Shown in pieces: positions 25,660 to 36,875 of a stretch of 64,000 nt of DNA (positions are counted from its first letter, which is position 1; the number at the start of each line of letters is the position of its first letter). This DNA comes from Quillaja saponaria. Taxonomy: Eukaryota > Streptophyta > Magnoliopsida > Fabales > Quillajaceae. Below the pieces are notes generated by a model. That model did not search any database and was not told the origin of the DNA. It worked only from the letters and a program-made list of their open reading frames with translations. Where the stretch lies: assembly GCA_029379385.1 (NCBI GenBank), contig CM055612.1, forward strand, positions 3,100,001 to 3,164,000, written 5' to 3'. The position numbers and the translations under genes were made by a program.

Positions 25660-27070
25660 TAAATGTCCTAATAGACATTGATGATTTGATACTAATAAAT
25701 ATTTTTGTATCTGAAATTTTGATGGTTTTAGTATACATATGAAGAGTTTTTCATAGCAAATTCCCAGCCTGTATAACAATATTAGCATATAACTCACATT
25801 AAGTTGTCTGGATTTTGGATGAATTATGATTTGTAACATATTTCATAATAATATGGTTATGTCTTATAATATATTTACAATACATCAGTAGACAGTGTAA
25901 ATCGTTAACAAATATGACGATTTACTCCTTAATTGACTATTTCAAAACAAACTATCTTCCATGTTATAAATATTTCCTTGTTAATTGTCAAGATCTCTGA
26001 CAATTCACTCCTTAAGTGACATTTCACAATAAATCATCTAGTTCTTTTTTAATTTATGTGTTCATAACCTTTTATGTGTTATAATATATTTCACAATAAA
26101 TCATTCTAATTTCTATTGATTTGTGTATTAGTAGATATGTTATTATGAATCGTTAAAGTCAATTATATGGTATATTTTCGATCTATGAGCTAATAATCAT
26201 TTAAAGTAAATCAACAATGTGATTTTTAATTTAATTTTTGGTATAGCTTCAAAATAACTACATTACGTTTTACCAAAAAATTAATAATAATAATAACTAC
26301 ATTACGACTAAAATCCGTAATGAACCCGAGAATCTTAACAAAAATGGGATGCATTAAATGATAGCTACATTGATGATTTGGTATTAATAAATATTTTTCT
26401 GTTTGAAACTTTGATGGTTTTGGTTTACATATAAAAAGTTTTTCATTGCAAATTTCCAGCCTGTATAACGATATTAGCATATATTTCACATTAAGTTGTC
26501 TAGATTTTGGATGAATTATGATTGTAATATATTTCATAATAATATGGTTATGTCTTATAATAAATTTACAATACATCATTATAATTTTGGTCAATTTATG
26601 TTATAGTAGATAATACACTGTAAATCGTTAATCAAAATAGCGATTTACTCCTTAATTGACATTTCAAAACAAGTCCATCTTCTATGTTATAAATATTTCA
26701 TTGTTAGTTGTCAAGATCTCTGACAATTCACTCCTTAAGTGACATTTCATAATAAATCATCTAGTTCTTTTTTAATTTATGTGTTCTAATATATTTCACA
26801 ATAAATCATTCTAATTTTTATTGATCTATGTATTGGTAGATATTTTATTATAAATTGTTAGAGTCAACTATATGGTATATTTTCAATATACGAGCTAATA
26901 ATCATTTTAAAAAAATCATCAATGTGATTTTATTTAATTTTTGGTATAGCTTCAAAAAAACTACATTACATTTTATCAATAAATAAATAAATAATAACTA
27001 TATTACGCTAAAATCCGCAATGAACCCGAGAATCTTAATAGAAATGGGATGCATTAAATGATAGGTACAT
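25660..27070. repeat. Two-unit tandem repeat, unit about 690-700 bp
   Basis: Unit 1 (about 25660-26350) and unit 2 (about 26350-27070) align along their whole length. Shared landmarks in the same order: TTGATGATTTG (25678 and 26370), CCAGCCTGTATAAC, ACATTAAGTTGTCT, TGGATGAATTATGA, ATAATATGGTTATGTC, CACTCCTTAAGTGACATTTC and AATGAACCCGAGAATCTTAA. Within each unit a shorter motif (ACTCCTTAA.TGAC.TTTCA) recurs, suggesting an older sub-repeat. There is no coding potential and no recognised transposon ends. It may be a young segmental tandem duplication or the edge of a satellite-like family. Confidence 0.85.
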
Positions 27071-27583
27071 TGTATTATGCTAAATAAGATTGGGAGTTAC
27101 ATTTATGAAATTGGTAAGAGGCCCCTCTTTAAACAGAAGAAAACTGGAAAAATAGGAATGCTAACACTTGCTTTCCATTCTGCTAGAGACTGGTTGCATT
27201 TTCTCTCCTTGTTACTTCAGCTTGTGCAATCAAAAGTATAAAAACCAAGCAGAACTTTCTTTTTCTTTTACACATGCCGATCCAATTATCACAACCATAA
27301 TATGTGCCAGTTTAGCCCAATATAGCAGCTTCACATTATGATACAAAGCAGTAAAATTTATGTTTAAAACATCCACAAAAGTAACACATTTATTTGATTC
27401 ATTTCTATACACCATAAGAATTAGTAGAAAAGCAAAGAATCTTCTAATAATAACAGGTAACAGCTCCAGTTTTACCAGCAACCTCAGGGACCTCATATTT
27501 TCCCATATAAACACCTAAACAATCTTCTAACCTTTTCAAGAACCCAACAAGTACAATTTACAAACTTGTTCATTAACAACAAT
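27071..27583. other. Intergenic region downstream of the proline-rich gene
   Basis: No gene recognised. The right part probably contains the 3' UTR of the minus-strand proline-rich protein gene. Confidence 0.4.
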
Positions 27584-28132
27584 TCAACAAAACACCCAAA
27601 GAAAAGTTATTGGTAGCAGGAAAACAGAGGTGTGAATAGAAAGAAAAGAAGCCTCTGAGGCATAAAAGTAATAATATGGATAGGAGTAATCATGTGGTCC
27701 TGATGTAGGTTGTGATGAACCTGAAGGAGGGGAATTGTTGTTCTTATATGGTGGTGGGGGAGCAGGCTTTGAAGAATATGATGAAGGGGTTGGTGGTGGA
27801 GGTGACGGTGGCGGTGGCGGTGGCGGCGGCGGTGGTGGCCGAGATTTTTGGGATGGCGGTGGGTAGGTGTAATATGATGGGGACGAAGCATGGTGTTCTG
27901 ACGGTGATGGAGGTGGATATGACACCAAAAGTGGAGGGGGTGGTGGTGAACATATGACAGGGCAGGTGGCACAATCACTAATACATAATAAATTGGTTGC
28001 AGGGCCTCCCACTTCATCTTCAAATGTCACTCCAGCAAACATGGCTAGCCCCATGAGTCCTAACCTTAAGAACCAAGAAAACCATTTCCGTCTCATGAAT
28101 TCCAAATTCTTGCTTCTGAATTGATGTGGCAT
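27584..28132 (-). CDS. Proline-rich (extensin-like) secreted, probably GPI-anchored protein
   Basis: Single-exon frame of 182 residues. After a basic N-terminus a hydrophobic stretch (about residues 18-34, FSWFLRLGLMGLAMFAG) looks like a signal peptide. The second Met (residue 13) would place it at the very N-terminus and is an alternative start. A small cysteine cluster follows (residues 50-61, C-ISD-C-AT-C-PVI-C). Next is a low-complexity region rich in PPPP, SPPPP and YPPP blocks (62-130), of the kind hydroxylated and arabinosylated in cell-wall hydroxyproline-rich glycoproteins. A Tyr-rich patch (about 149-157) precedes a hydrophobic C-terminus (about 163-182), consistent with a GPI-anchor signal. 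CTATAAA at 28217-28223 on this strand would be the TATA box, about 85 bases upstream of the ATG. The role is probably at the cell wall or plasma membrane; the exact function is unknown. Confidence 0.75.
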   Translation of the reverse strand: MPHQFRSKNLEFMRRKWFSWFLRLGLMGLAMFAGVTFEDEVGGPATNLLCISDCATCPVICSPPPPPLLVSYPPPSPSEHHASSPSYYTYPPPSQKSRPPPPPPPPPPPSPPPPTPSSYSSKPAPPPPYKNNNSPPSGSSQPTSGPHDYSYPYYYFYASEASFLSIHTSVFLLPITFLWVFC

Positions 28133-28216
28133 AAGCTCAGAAAAAACAGAGAGGCTATGTTAGTGTGGCTTGTGAACTGTGACTCAGAAACTTCTGTTAC
28201 TCTCTGCTTTGTGACT

Positions 28217-28223
28217 TTATAGA
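28217..28223 (-). promoter_or_regulatory. TATA box of the proline-rich protein gene
   Basis: CTATAAA on the minus strand, about 85 bases upstream of the ATG at 28132. It implies a transcription start near 28190 and a short leader of about 55 bases. Confidence 0.5.
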
Positions 28224-29750
28224 GAGTCACAGGAACCATGAGGGCTAGACCGCAATTGTCTTGCATATACATGTGTGTGTATGGCTCTTCTAAAAGCAAG
28301 ATTTTAGATGCTTCTTTGATGATGAGTTGTGGTGTATTGCTGTAAAGGATCACATGTGCTATTTTCTTTCCATCCCTTTTGCCTTTGATTCTCAAGGAAT
28401 TTGGATTTACAATTTGTCGTTTTCTTCTCTATGAAGTTTAAGCCTTTAAGACCAATGATTTGGGTAACACTGCCCATAAAATGTGTAGGCCAGCATTACC
28501 CTTTTTCATTTAGAAGTTGGACCTTGCAAATCAGCATTAATAGTGGAAGGGACAAGGATGTACTTGCACAAAGAAAAGTTGTATCGGGACAGAATGAATT
28601 TATTTACACTACATTAAAATGATGATTGGTATTGACCTTTTTTCATTTCTTTTTCGGTGGTGAGGTGCTTTAAACACTAGGGATTACTACTTTATCATCT
28701 CTTTGAAGTTTGGAGCATGTAATTTTGTAATCTTTCATTTTCATGGGAAGGGGATCCTAAGCAAAGCTTCTTTGACAATCTTAATCTTTCTTTTTCTTGT
28801 GCCTTTCTCCAAACTTAATCCAACTTTGTGTGGATCAGTTTTCTCATCAAAGTATCCCACTTTATGCTCTGCTGTTTATACTTTACTTTGCAAGGTGGGC
28901 TTCTTTCCGAGTTCCCTTTTTCCATTGCAGGTAGGCTCTACAGAATTTGTTGATGATTTAATATCCAATAGTCACATCAGCCCTTGCCCAAACTAAGGAG
29001 AAAATGAAATGGAGAGCTAAAAAGAAAGGATAACACTGAAAGAAGAATTCTTAAACCTCAATGTCAAGTTTATTGCACTGTGTTGATTTCAAGCTTCATT
29101 TCAGAGAGGGCAAAAAATGCAAATTCTTTACCCCATTAGGAACCTGCTTTCCTGAACTGCTATGTTGCAGGATCAAAGGAGAATGATAACACTGAAAATT
29201 TTAAAGAAGCATTCTCGTCACTTAGAATTCTATTTTTTCTGTGATAACAACGTATATTCATGCTATAATTTTCACTCACAAGATAACATATATTGCTGCA
29301 GAGCAGTACTACAGAAATTTTTTGTGACTAATATTAGGCTGAAGATATACCAGTTTGCAGTGTTTCTCACAGGAGAGACAAAATATTTACATGATGGACT
29401 TGCTTCATGTTCCAACTCATGATTTATAGTACGAGTCCTTCTGTCTCTTCTTATGCAGTTTCTGGAAGTTGGCGCTCTGAATCTTCCATTCTTAATTTCT
29501 AGCTGCTACTATTTTCTTTTCTTGGGATAAATATATGTTCAATGCCCCCAACACCATTCTGATAAGAAATCTCACAGTAATTTAAATTTAAATCAGTTAG
29601 CAATAAAGAAATAAACATGTTTCCAAGCTTATGCTTTTATAGCACAAAATGTGAAATGAGATGTAGTATTATAGAAAAGGTTTGACAATTCCAAATTGAT
29701 TAGACTCCTAAGTAACTTGGTATTTTTCAAATAATATAAATTGCATCATG
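28224..29750. other. Intergenic region
   Basis: No gene recognised. Plus-strand open frames near 28703-28996 and 29162-29422 contain hydrophobic stretches but have no family resemblance and no consistent splice structure. Confidence 0.45.
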
Positions 29751-32700
29751 TTATCTGTATGATGAGTAACAAACCTGACTTTCATTTGATGGCCTTGAAT
29801 GCGAACTCCGTGTAGGAGTAGGAGGATGTCCCCCATGGCTGTAACTTTGATTACCAGTGGTATACCCGTGACTGTTGTGTAGATCAGTGGTACTTCCAAG
29901 GTCTCTTAACCGGTTAAGCTCCGGGAGTATAACTGTACCAAGATCTGGCCTGTCCTTCTTCCTGAGCTCTGCACACTCTAATGCCAGTTTAGCAAATAGC
30001 AAAGCCTCTTCAACAGGCCAATCACTCACTGTGGGATGAAGGAAATCTGCAAATTTATCTTTTTCAATGGCCTTTTTGACTTGGTGTGCGAGACCCATGG
30101 GCGACTTGGCTGTGATTATTTGGAGTAGCATCATCCCAGTGAATATATATCTGATTTAGTTGTTAACATACCCATTCGTTGATACTCAGGATCTATGTAA
30201 CAAAAAGTCCCAGCAGCTGCAGTCATATGATATTGTGTTACACTATCAGCTACAGAAGGAGGCACTAATCGTGCTAGGTCAACATCACTAATTTTGCTCA
30301 CAAAATTTTGGTCTAGGAGAATGTTGGGTGGTTTAAGGTCCCGGTGCACAATTGGTTCTGCCTTTGATTGGTGAAGGAAAAGAAGTGCAGTTGCAATCTC
30401 AGCAGCTATATTAAATCATTTCCTCCATGAAATAGGAGGACTATTACCTTTGTGAAACAGCCTATCTTCTAAACTTCCATGAGTCATGTATTCATACACC
30501 AAGCACCCATACTCAGGACAGGCACCAAGGAGCAGGACCATGTTAGGATGTCTGATGCAGCTTAGTACCTCAATCTGTACATGTGTGCAAGAGAAAACTA
30601 GATTGTTCAATGAACATATACAAATAATGCTGCCATTTAGAGTTGTTACCTAAAGGGATTATCAAAACAACAATCTTGAGACATCCCAGAGTCTCATGTT
30701 TTTCCTTTGCTACTAAATGACATTTTGAGTTCTGCATATGGAACCCAATTCATGATTGAAGGACTAAGCAATAATTGTGAATGCACTACTTGGTTCTGAG
30801 CATCAAGGTTTAAAAATTCGTGTCGAAACGTGCAAAACGTTTCCGTTTCCACACTACCTGAAACGAAACTCCCTTATAAAAATGCAACCACCGTTTCCAT
30901 AAGAAACGAGAACATTTCCACAGGAAACGAGGGTGTTTCCATTGTTTTCATATGAAATTGGTCGACATAAACAAGGCATTTTCAGAATTTAAAAGTCTAA
31001 AGTTTTGACTTTAGTTCTTTTCATATTTTAGGATTTAATTTTTTTTTAATTTTATTTGATGTATATTCAAATGGAATAATTTAGCGAGAATAATTCTGTT
31101 TGGGATTTCACCCATGTTACGTTTATTGGTCTTTTATTTTATTTTTAAAATATTTTGTATTAATTTAGTTTAACTTAGTAATGAATAATATTAAAATTTC
31201 AGTGTATGTTAGTTCAAATTAAAAAAATTCATTAAATATGAGTTGAGCACTTGCTAGCTACTTCATTGTTAGTTGGATGTGATTGTAATTTGATATTTTT
31301 CACCAATTTGTATGTCTATGTTTAGAATTTTACATGTTATGTATTTAAGAGTATTTTATGTACTAAATTAACAATGTTGGATATAAGATAATTATAATAA
31401 GTGTTTTATTATATATTTTCATACGTTTCCACAAAAATTAACGTTTCCATGCTGTTTCTATTATGTTTCTCGAATCATTTCCGTTTTTGAGCTTATCGAA
31501 ATGGTACCTCGAAACGAATTTTAGTTCCTTGCTGAGCATACAGTGGATTACTCTAAATGGTTTCTCAAGAATTGCAACCAGAAAATATTGACCAATTATA
31601 CTGAGGGGGTTGTGTAAAATAGTAAATTCTTGGCATGTCTAAAGGCTCCTTGAAAATATCTATGAACTTCTGCAATATATTGCCCAGGAAAAAAAAATAC
31701 ATGTCATAATCTATAATCAACACAATGCATGCAATACCTGTTGTTGAAACTGCTTCCTTCCTTGAGCAGCATCAGGTCTTAAAACTTTGATGGCTACTGG
31801 GGTATGATCAAGTTTGCCTTTATAAACAGGTCCATATCCACCTTCACCAACTTTCATCGATTCCGAGAAATTCTGGGTACCTGCTTTGATCTCCTCTATG
31901 GTGTATTTTCTATACCGAATGTTGTTGTGTGCCAGAGCATTCAATGCCCAGTTTTTCTCTTCTGCCTCTCGCCTGGCCTTCATCTCTGCATGTTTTCTTC
32001 TCTGTGCCTCCTTCTCAGCAAGCCTCTGTGCTTCCATGGCAGCTTTGCACTTAGCCTTCTGCATCTCAGCAATGGCAAGAGCCGTCTCTTCAGCCAGCCT
32101 GACTTCCTCAAATATATGTGCTTCCTCTAATTTCCACTGGTGAAGCTCCTTAGCCTGCCAGCCAGTCATTTCTTTATCTGTTTAATACCCTCATAGAGCA
32201 ACCAAAAGAGTGATCTATCTCCTTTTTCTTCTTCTTCTACCAAACAGGCTTGTCAACATCCTCATAGGAATTTGTCAGGAATACTAAATTCTCATGCTCT
32301 ATCTTACTATTTATTATATTATAGTTTCACGTTTTCTGTTCTTTTATCATTGATATCTTAGAGTGAGCAGCAAAAGATATACCTGCATTCCATGCTGTCT
32401 GCTATACGTGCCCATGAATTGTGATAGCGTCTTATTTTATTAAGCAAAAACATCACCTGATTTTTGGCCGAGATTGCTTCTTTGCAAGCTGAGTTGTACA
32501 TGTCCAATGGTTTGCTTCAGTTCAAGCTTCAATCTTTTCATCTCAGCTTCCAATTCACGCTGTAATATATTTGTGTTTTTCAGTCAGATCATTTGATATC
32601 TCATTTGTTTAGGCAATTTATCATATTCATGGATAAGATGTCCACTTAAAAGAATATGCTAACAGTTTAGTATTCAATATTATATTGCACACTTACTGCA

Positions 32701-34079
32701 GATTGGGTGCTTAATGATGCCCTTGGGGGGTCTTGAACGATACTGAAATCCAAATTTTGGTTTGTGACATCCATTGACCCAAACATGGATGACCCTGAAA
32801 TATCACTTTCGTCTGAGATGGAGCCACGAGTAAGTGATGACATTTGTCCACAGGTGGGAATATCAAAATTCTCCAGTGACATGCTTCCTGTGGAGCTCCT
32901 AGGCCTCTCCCACCCTGGTGGACTGACTAGATCATTGGTCCTTTCAGAAGGCAGTCTACCCAACCCTGAGCTCTTTAACCCAGTATGTTACCTGTTGTCA
33001 CCAAATGTACAAAGGAAGATGTAGCATTACTGATCAAAATACACCATGGCTCTGTAAATTTAAAAATAATTGTCCTTTCTTTGCACCTGGCTCCATTTTC
33101 TACTCCACTGTGACCAGATGCAACATTAAGAGGAAGGCCCTGGGGATGTGGTTGTTTTGGTGGAGTAGGAGTGTTGGCTGCAGGCCGAAGTGCTGCTTGA
33201 GCAGACATTATCTTCCCTTTGGAAATTACATACACAGAACAATATTCTGGAGCTGATCTCGATAGGCTAGTTGGCACATCATAACCTTTAAATTTTCTGC
33301 CACAACCATGACAAACAGTTATCACCTTTTAACTTCATCATATATGTGAGCAAGCATCAAAGACACACGATGAGTGACAGAGAGAGAAAGAAATACTTTG
33401 CCAGAACATTCCTTGTTGATGCACCAACAATGACGCTATTGATGCAGTTTTTGCACATAGTCCATTAGTGCTTTGATAATATCAGTGTCATCAACAATAA
33501 TTTCTTTTACTTTCATCTGAAAATGTGAAATCTGATACAAAATAAGATGAACCTCCCTGGAATATCCCATTTTATGCAAATGGACTAATATACATAATAC
33601 TTCACAATCAAGCCTGCCCCTTTATACATTATATATACGTAAATTGGAATGAACTATGAAGGCATTTAAGAAAAAACTCACAAATTAAACTTACCCCTTT
33701 ACGAGCACAAAATCCACGGAAGGGAATGAAAATATCAGTATTGCCATGCTCAGCAGAATTAGGGTTTTCTGCATAATTCTCAATAAAAGCAGGAACCACA
33801 ATTCCATCAACAAAACTATCTATGACAATAGGTTATTGAACGATTTGTCTATAATATAATGATTAACAAAAACCCAAAAATGATAAGGAAGGATAGAGGG
33901 TAACTACGATATTGACTGTTAATTTTCTGCCTAACATGGAGAAGAATGAGAAGTGAGCTGTGTAGATGATCAATTGCCCATTTAACTGCATATACGTTGT
34001 TCTTGTCTTTATCTACGGCTACCATGGTTGAATTCTGAGGCAATACGCCGTCGTCGAGGGTGTAATGTTGTAAGGACAT
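29751..34079 (-). pseudogene. USP-domain/coiled-coil/protein kinase (RLCK-IX type), broken by four lesions
   Basis: Domain order matches plant cytoplasmic kinases with an N-terminal universal-stress-protein domain. The USP part starts at ATG 34079 (STMVAVDKDKNNVYAVKWAI, then FRGFCARKG, VIVDDTDIIKALMDYV, VIVGASTRN, SAPEYCSVYVISKGKI). A Ser-rich linker follows, then a coiled coil (EMKRLKLELKQT; EETALAIAEMQKAKCKAAME). The kinase starts at YTIEEIKAGTQNFSESMKVGEGGYGPVYKG and shows [18 protein letters not shown] and SDIYSLG. The last exon ends at 29751. Lesions: a TAG after a 2-base deletion or similar in the USP domain (33436-33438); a 1-base shift in the coiled coil (about 32505, after which DMYNSACKEAISAKN resumes in another frame); an in-frame TGA after SWRK (30416-30418); and a missing G after YSLG (about 30134). 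The DFG-equivalent reads SDVDLARL where the family usually has SDVGLARL. An hAT MITE sits in the intron before IEVLSCIRHPN. Confidence 0.85.
30796..31539. mobile_element. hAT-type non-autonomous element (MITE), copy 2, with 8-bp target duplication
   Basis: Element 30804-31531 (728 bp) is flanked by perfect 8-bp direct repeats CTGAGCAT (30796-30803 and 31532-31539). It starts CAAGGTTTAAAAATTCGTGTCG and ends ...CGAATTTTAGTTCCTTG. It is therefore the same family as copy 1 at 23416-24122, inserted in the opposite orientation, as the shared subterminal GAAACG/TTTCG motifs and AT-rich core also show. The two target duplications differ, so these are independent insertions. It lies in a kinase-domain intron of the broken USP-kinase gene. 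Confidence 0.92.
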
Positions 34080-36826
34080 GATGTAAATTTGTGGGTGGCC
34101 CAACCCCAACAGCCGCCAACTTCACCACGAAAGTCACCGCCGGGACCAACGAAGTAACTTCCTCTTGATGTCAAGGCTGAACAAGACCAAAATGAAGATC
34201 AACGAGAAAAACGGACATATCGAACCTTTAAATTCCTTCTCATCATTCCTTTGAATTAGGTTTTTTGACCAAACCTGCTGGCTACGACGGTATGATCTTC
34301 ATTCTTTGCAAGAAATTCCTGTCCAACTCTCTGTAGTCCACTGTCCACACTTTTAAGTAAATTACACTCAGATTTAAAAAAATATTAGAATTTAGATTTA
34401 GTCTTTAAAGGACTGAAAAGTCTAGGCCTAATTTATAATATTTTTTTTATTTTAATAATAATACATTATCTTAGTCTTAAAGTTTTTAATTATATATTTT
34501 TATAATAATAAAATAAGAAAGAAATTATGTAAGTCTATTTTATTTATATGCTAACAATCCTCACTCGTTCTTAAATTTTTTATTTTGAAAGAAGTATATA
34601 AATTTTTATAGTAACTATTGCAGTCGGTCAAGAATTTAAAGTAGTGTTTTAATTTATTTTAAAAAATTTATTTAGTATGACTAATAATAAAATTAAATTA
34701 ATACGAGATAGAGAAGTAAATAGCTATTACTTAGATAGTTATTAGAAAGTAAAATTTGATTTATGTTTCTTTAAAATTATTTTTAAGTTGACAAAAACTA
34801 TTTTAACTTTATGTATATTACATAATATAGACTATAAAAAGTCTCCCCCATTTAAATTAAGATTACAACTTTTTTTCTCATATGAAAATATGTTGGGATA
34901 TTTTGGTAGTACCAAGATAAAATCATGACTTTTGTGTAATTATTTATTTTTACCATTATGTGATTTATATAATTTTACTTTGCCAACATGTGATTTTTTA
35001 ATTATCATTTCATTCACTCAAAATTGACACTATAATCACTTAACTCATCTTAATTATTTTTTAGTTATTTTTAACAAAAAAAGTCACGTGACATGCACAA
35101 ACATGGTATCTAATTGCAACATTGATTCTTATAAAATACTTAAAATTTATACTAAAATGGAGCATCATTTGATACTTTTTCTCTAAATTTATAATAAAAT
35201 TATCAAAATTTATATTTATTTTAAAAAATAGAAGTGCACATACATGTTACATGATTTTTGTCATTATTATGATATTCTTAAATTTTCACTCATAACGAAA
35301 ATAAAATTTAAAAAGAGGCAAGGTAATTAAAATGAACTTTAAAGGTTGAGCGAGTACAATTTTTATAAATTTTATAATTATGATGTAAATAATTTATCTT
35401 TGATCAGATCATAAAGATAATTATTCGATGTACTTGTTAGTTAATTCAAACAGACATGGCTATTATATAAAAATTAATAATCATAAAAATTCAAGACACA
35501 AGTATGAATACATTTACAAGACAATTAGGAAACAATGAGTATATTTGGATCGTAATTCAATTGGCCATGGAATAAAAGTCATGGAAATAGTGGAACTTGT
35601 TTGTTTTGATGATGAATTGGAAATTGATGTTCTCGTTGTGCGTATTTGGATCGTGCACATCTTTCTTCCTACTTTACTGGTCTAAAGTAGTGTATATTGT
35701 TGAATTTGTTATTATCAAGTTTGGTCCCATCTTGATCTTTGGCCACAAGAACATTACGTTTCTTCTTTAAAGAGTCATGCTTTAAAAGAGAAGTATCTAT
35801 AATGACATGAACCATATCAAATATATTATGTTGGACTACAAAATATGAATTAGCTTGTTTGAATTATGACACATGAATTTTTAAATGGAAGATAGTTCAC
35901 AAGTAAAATCTTAATTTTGTCTTAAGAAATTAAGATCAAATCATGTATTTATTCATATTGAGAAAAGTTACTCAATGTTATGTAAGAAATGTAAAACTTA
36001 GTTTTGATTGGAAAATTATGATTGATTTGTAGATTTGAATTTTTTCGAAGTTGTCAACATAAATTTTTTAATTTTGATATAAATAAGAAAAATAATTTAC
36101 CGCCCCCACTAGACTGCATGACCAAGGAAGAGAGAGAAAGTGAAAAGGCCCACCAAAATCCAAAGTCCAAACCCCGCGTAATCCGTAGTCACCGTCCAAT
36201 CCCTACCTACCATTGCCATCACCCAATTTAAACTCCTTCCGTAAATCGCGTTCACACCTTATTAACGATTTTATTATTTTTGTCTACTCTGTTCACACTT
36301 CACACCATCTGTCTGTGTCTAACAAAAGACATCTTTGGTGACTTGTGCGTAAGCTCAGCCGTCTACGGCATTCAAATCTTAAAAAAGTAATTTAATAAAC
36401 AAATAATTTCCCTAATTACATGTGATTTAAACTAAATTCCAAAATGTCTTATTCACTTCATTGAAATTAAATACGCTCCATCGTTACATTTTTTTTATTT
36501 TATCATTCTCTATTTAACAAGATATATTTGAATGAATATATTAAGAATTTGAACTCGAACAGAAAAAATTACACTAAAAAATATAAATCTAGGATACTCA
36601 TAAATTATTTTAGAAAAACTTGTCATTGACGTTGACCTTAGGGAAGAATAGATTAATTGGATGGGAATGGATAGGAGAAGCCTGAGAAAGAAATAATATT
36701 AATAGTTGGACAGTGGACACCACCTGTCCTGAATAATGTTAACTATATTTTAATCTCTTTCCCTTTTTCAACTTCCCGTTCACACTTTGTTAGTTGGGTT
36801 CACACACAAACTCATACAACTTCAAA
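34080..36826. other. AT-rich intergenic region between two divergently transcribed genes
   Basis: Holds the upstream regions of the minus-strand USP-kinase pseudogene and of the plus-strand Harbinger-derived gene. Between about 34380 and 35480 the sequence is extremely AT-rich with many TTTTTAATTAT-type stretches and may contain old MITE debris, but I could not define ends. No gene recognised. Confidence 0.45.
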
Positions 36827-36844
36827 TCTCTCTCTCTCTCTCTC
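36827..36844 (+). repeat. (TC)9 microsatellite in the 5' leader of the Harbinger-derived gene
   Basis: Pure TC dinucleotide run 32 bases upstream of the ATG at 36876. CT-rich leaders are common in plant genes and can affect transcription and translation; no direct evidence here. Confidence 0.85.
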
Positions 36845-36875
36845 ACTGTTTGTTTCAGCACCTTGCTTTTTCTTC

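Noticed and set aside
27712..27957. Open frames on the plus strand and in other frames opposite the proline-rich gene
   Set aside because: They are mirror readings of the CCN-repeat proline codons (giving G/V/A-, H- or T-rich strings) with no independent support.
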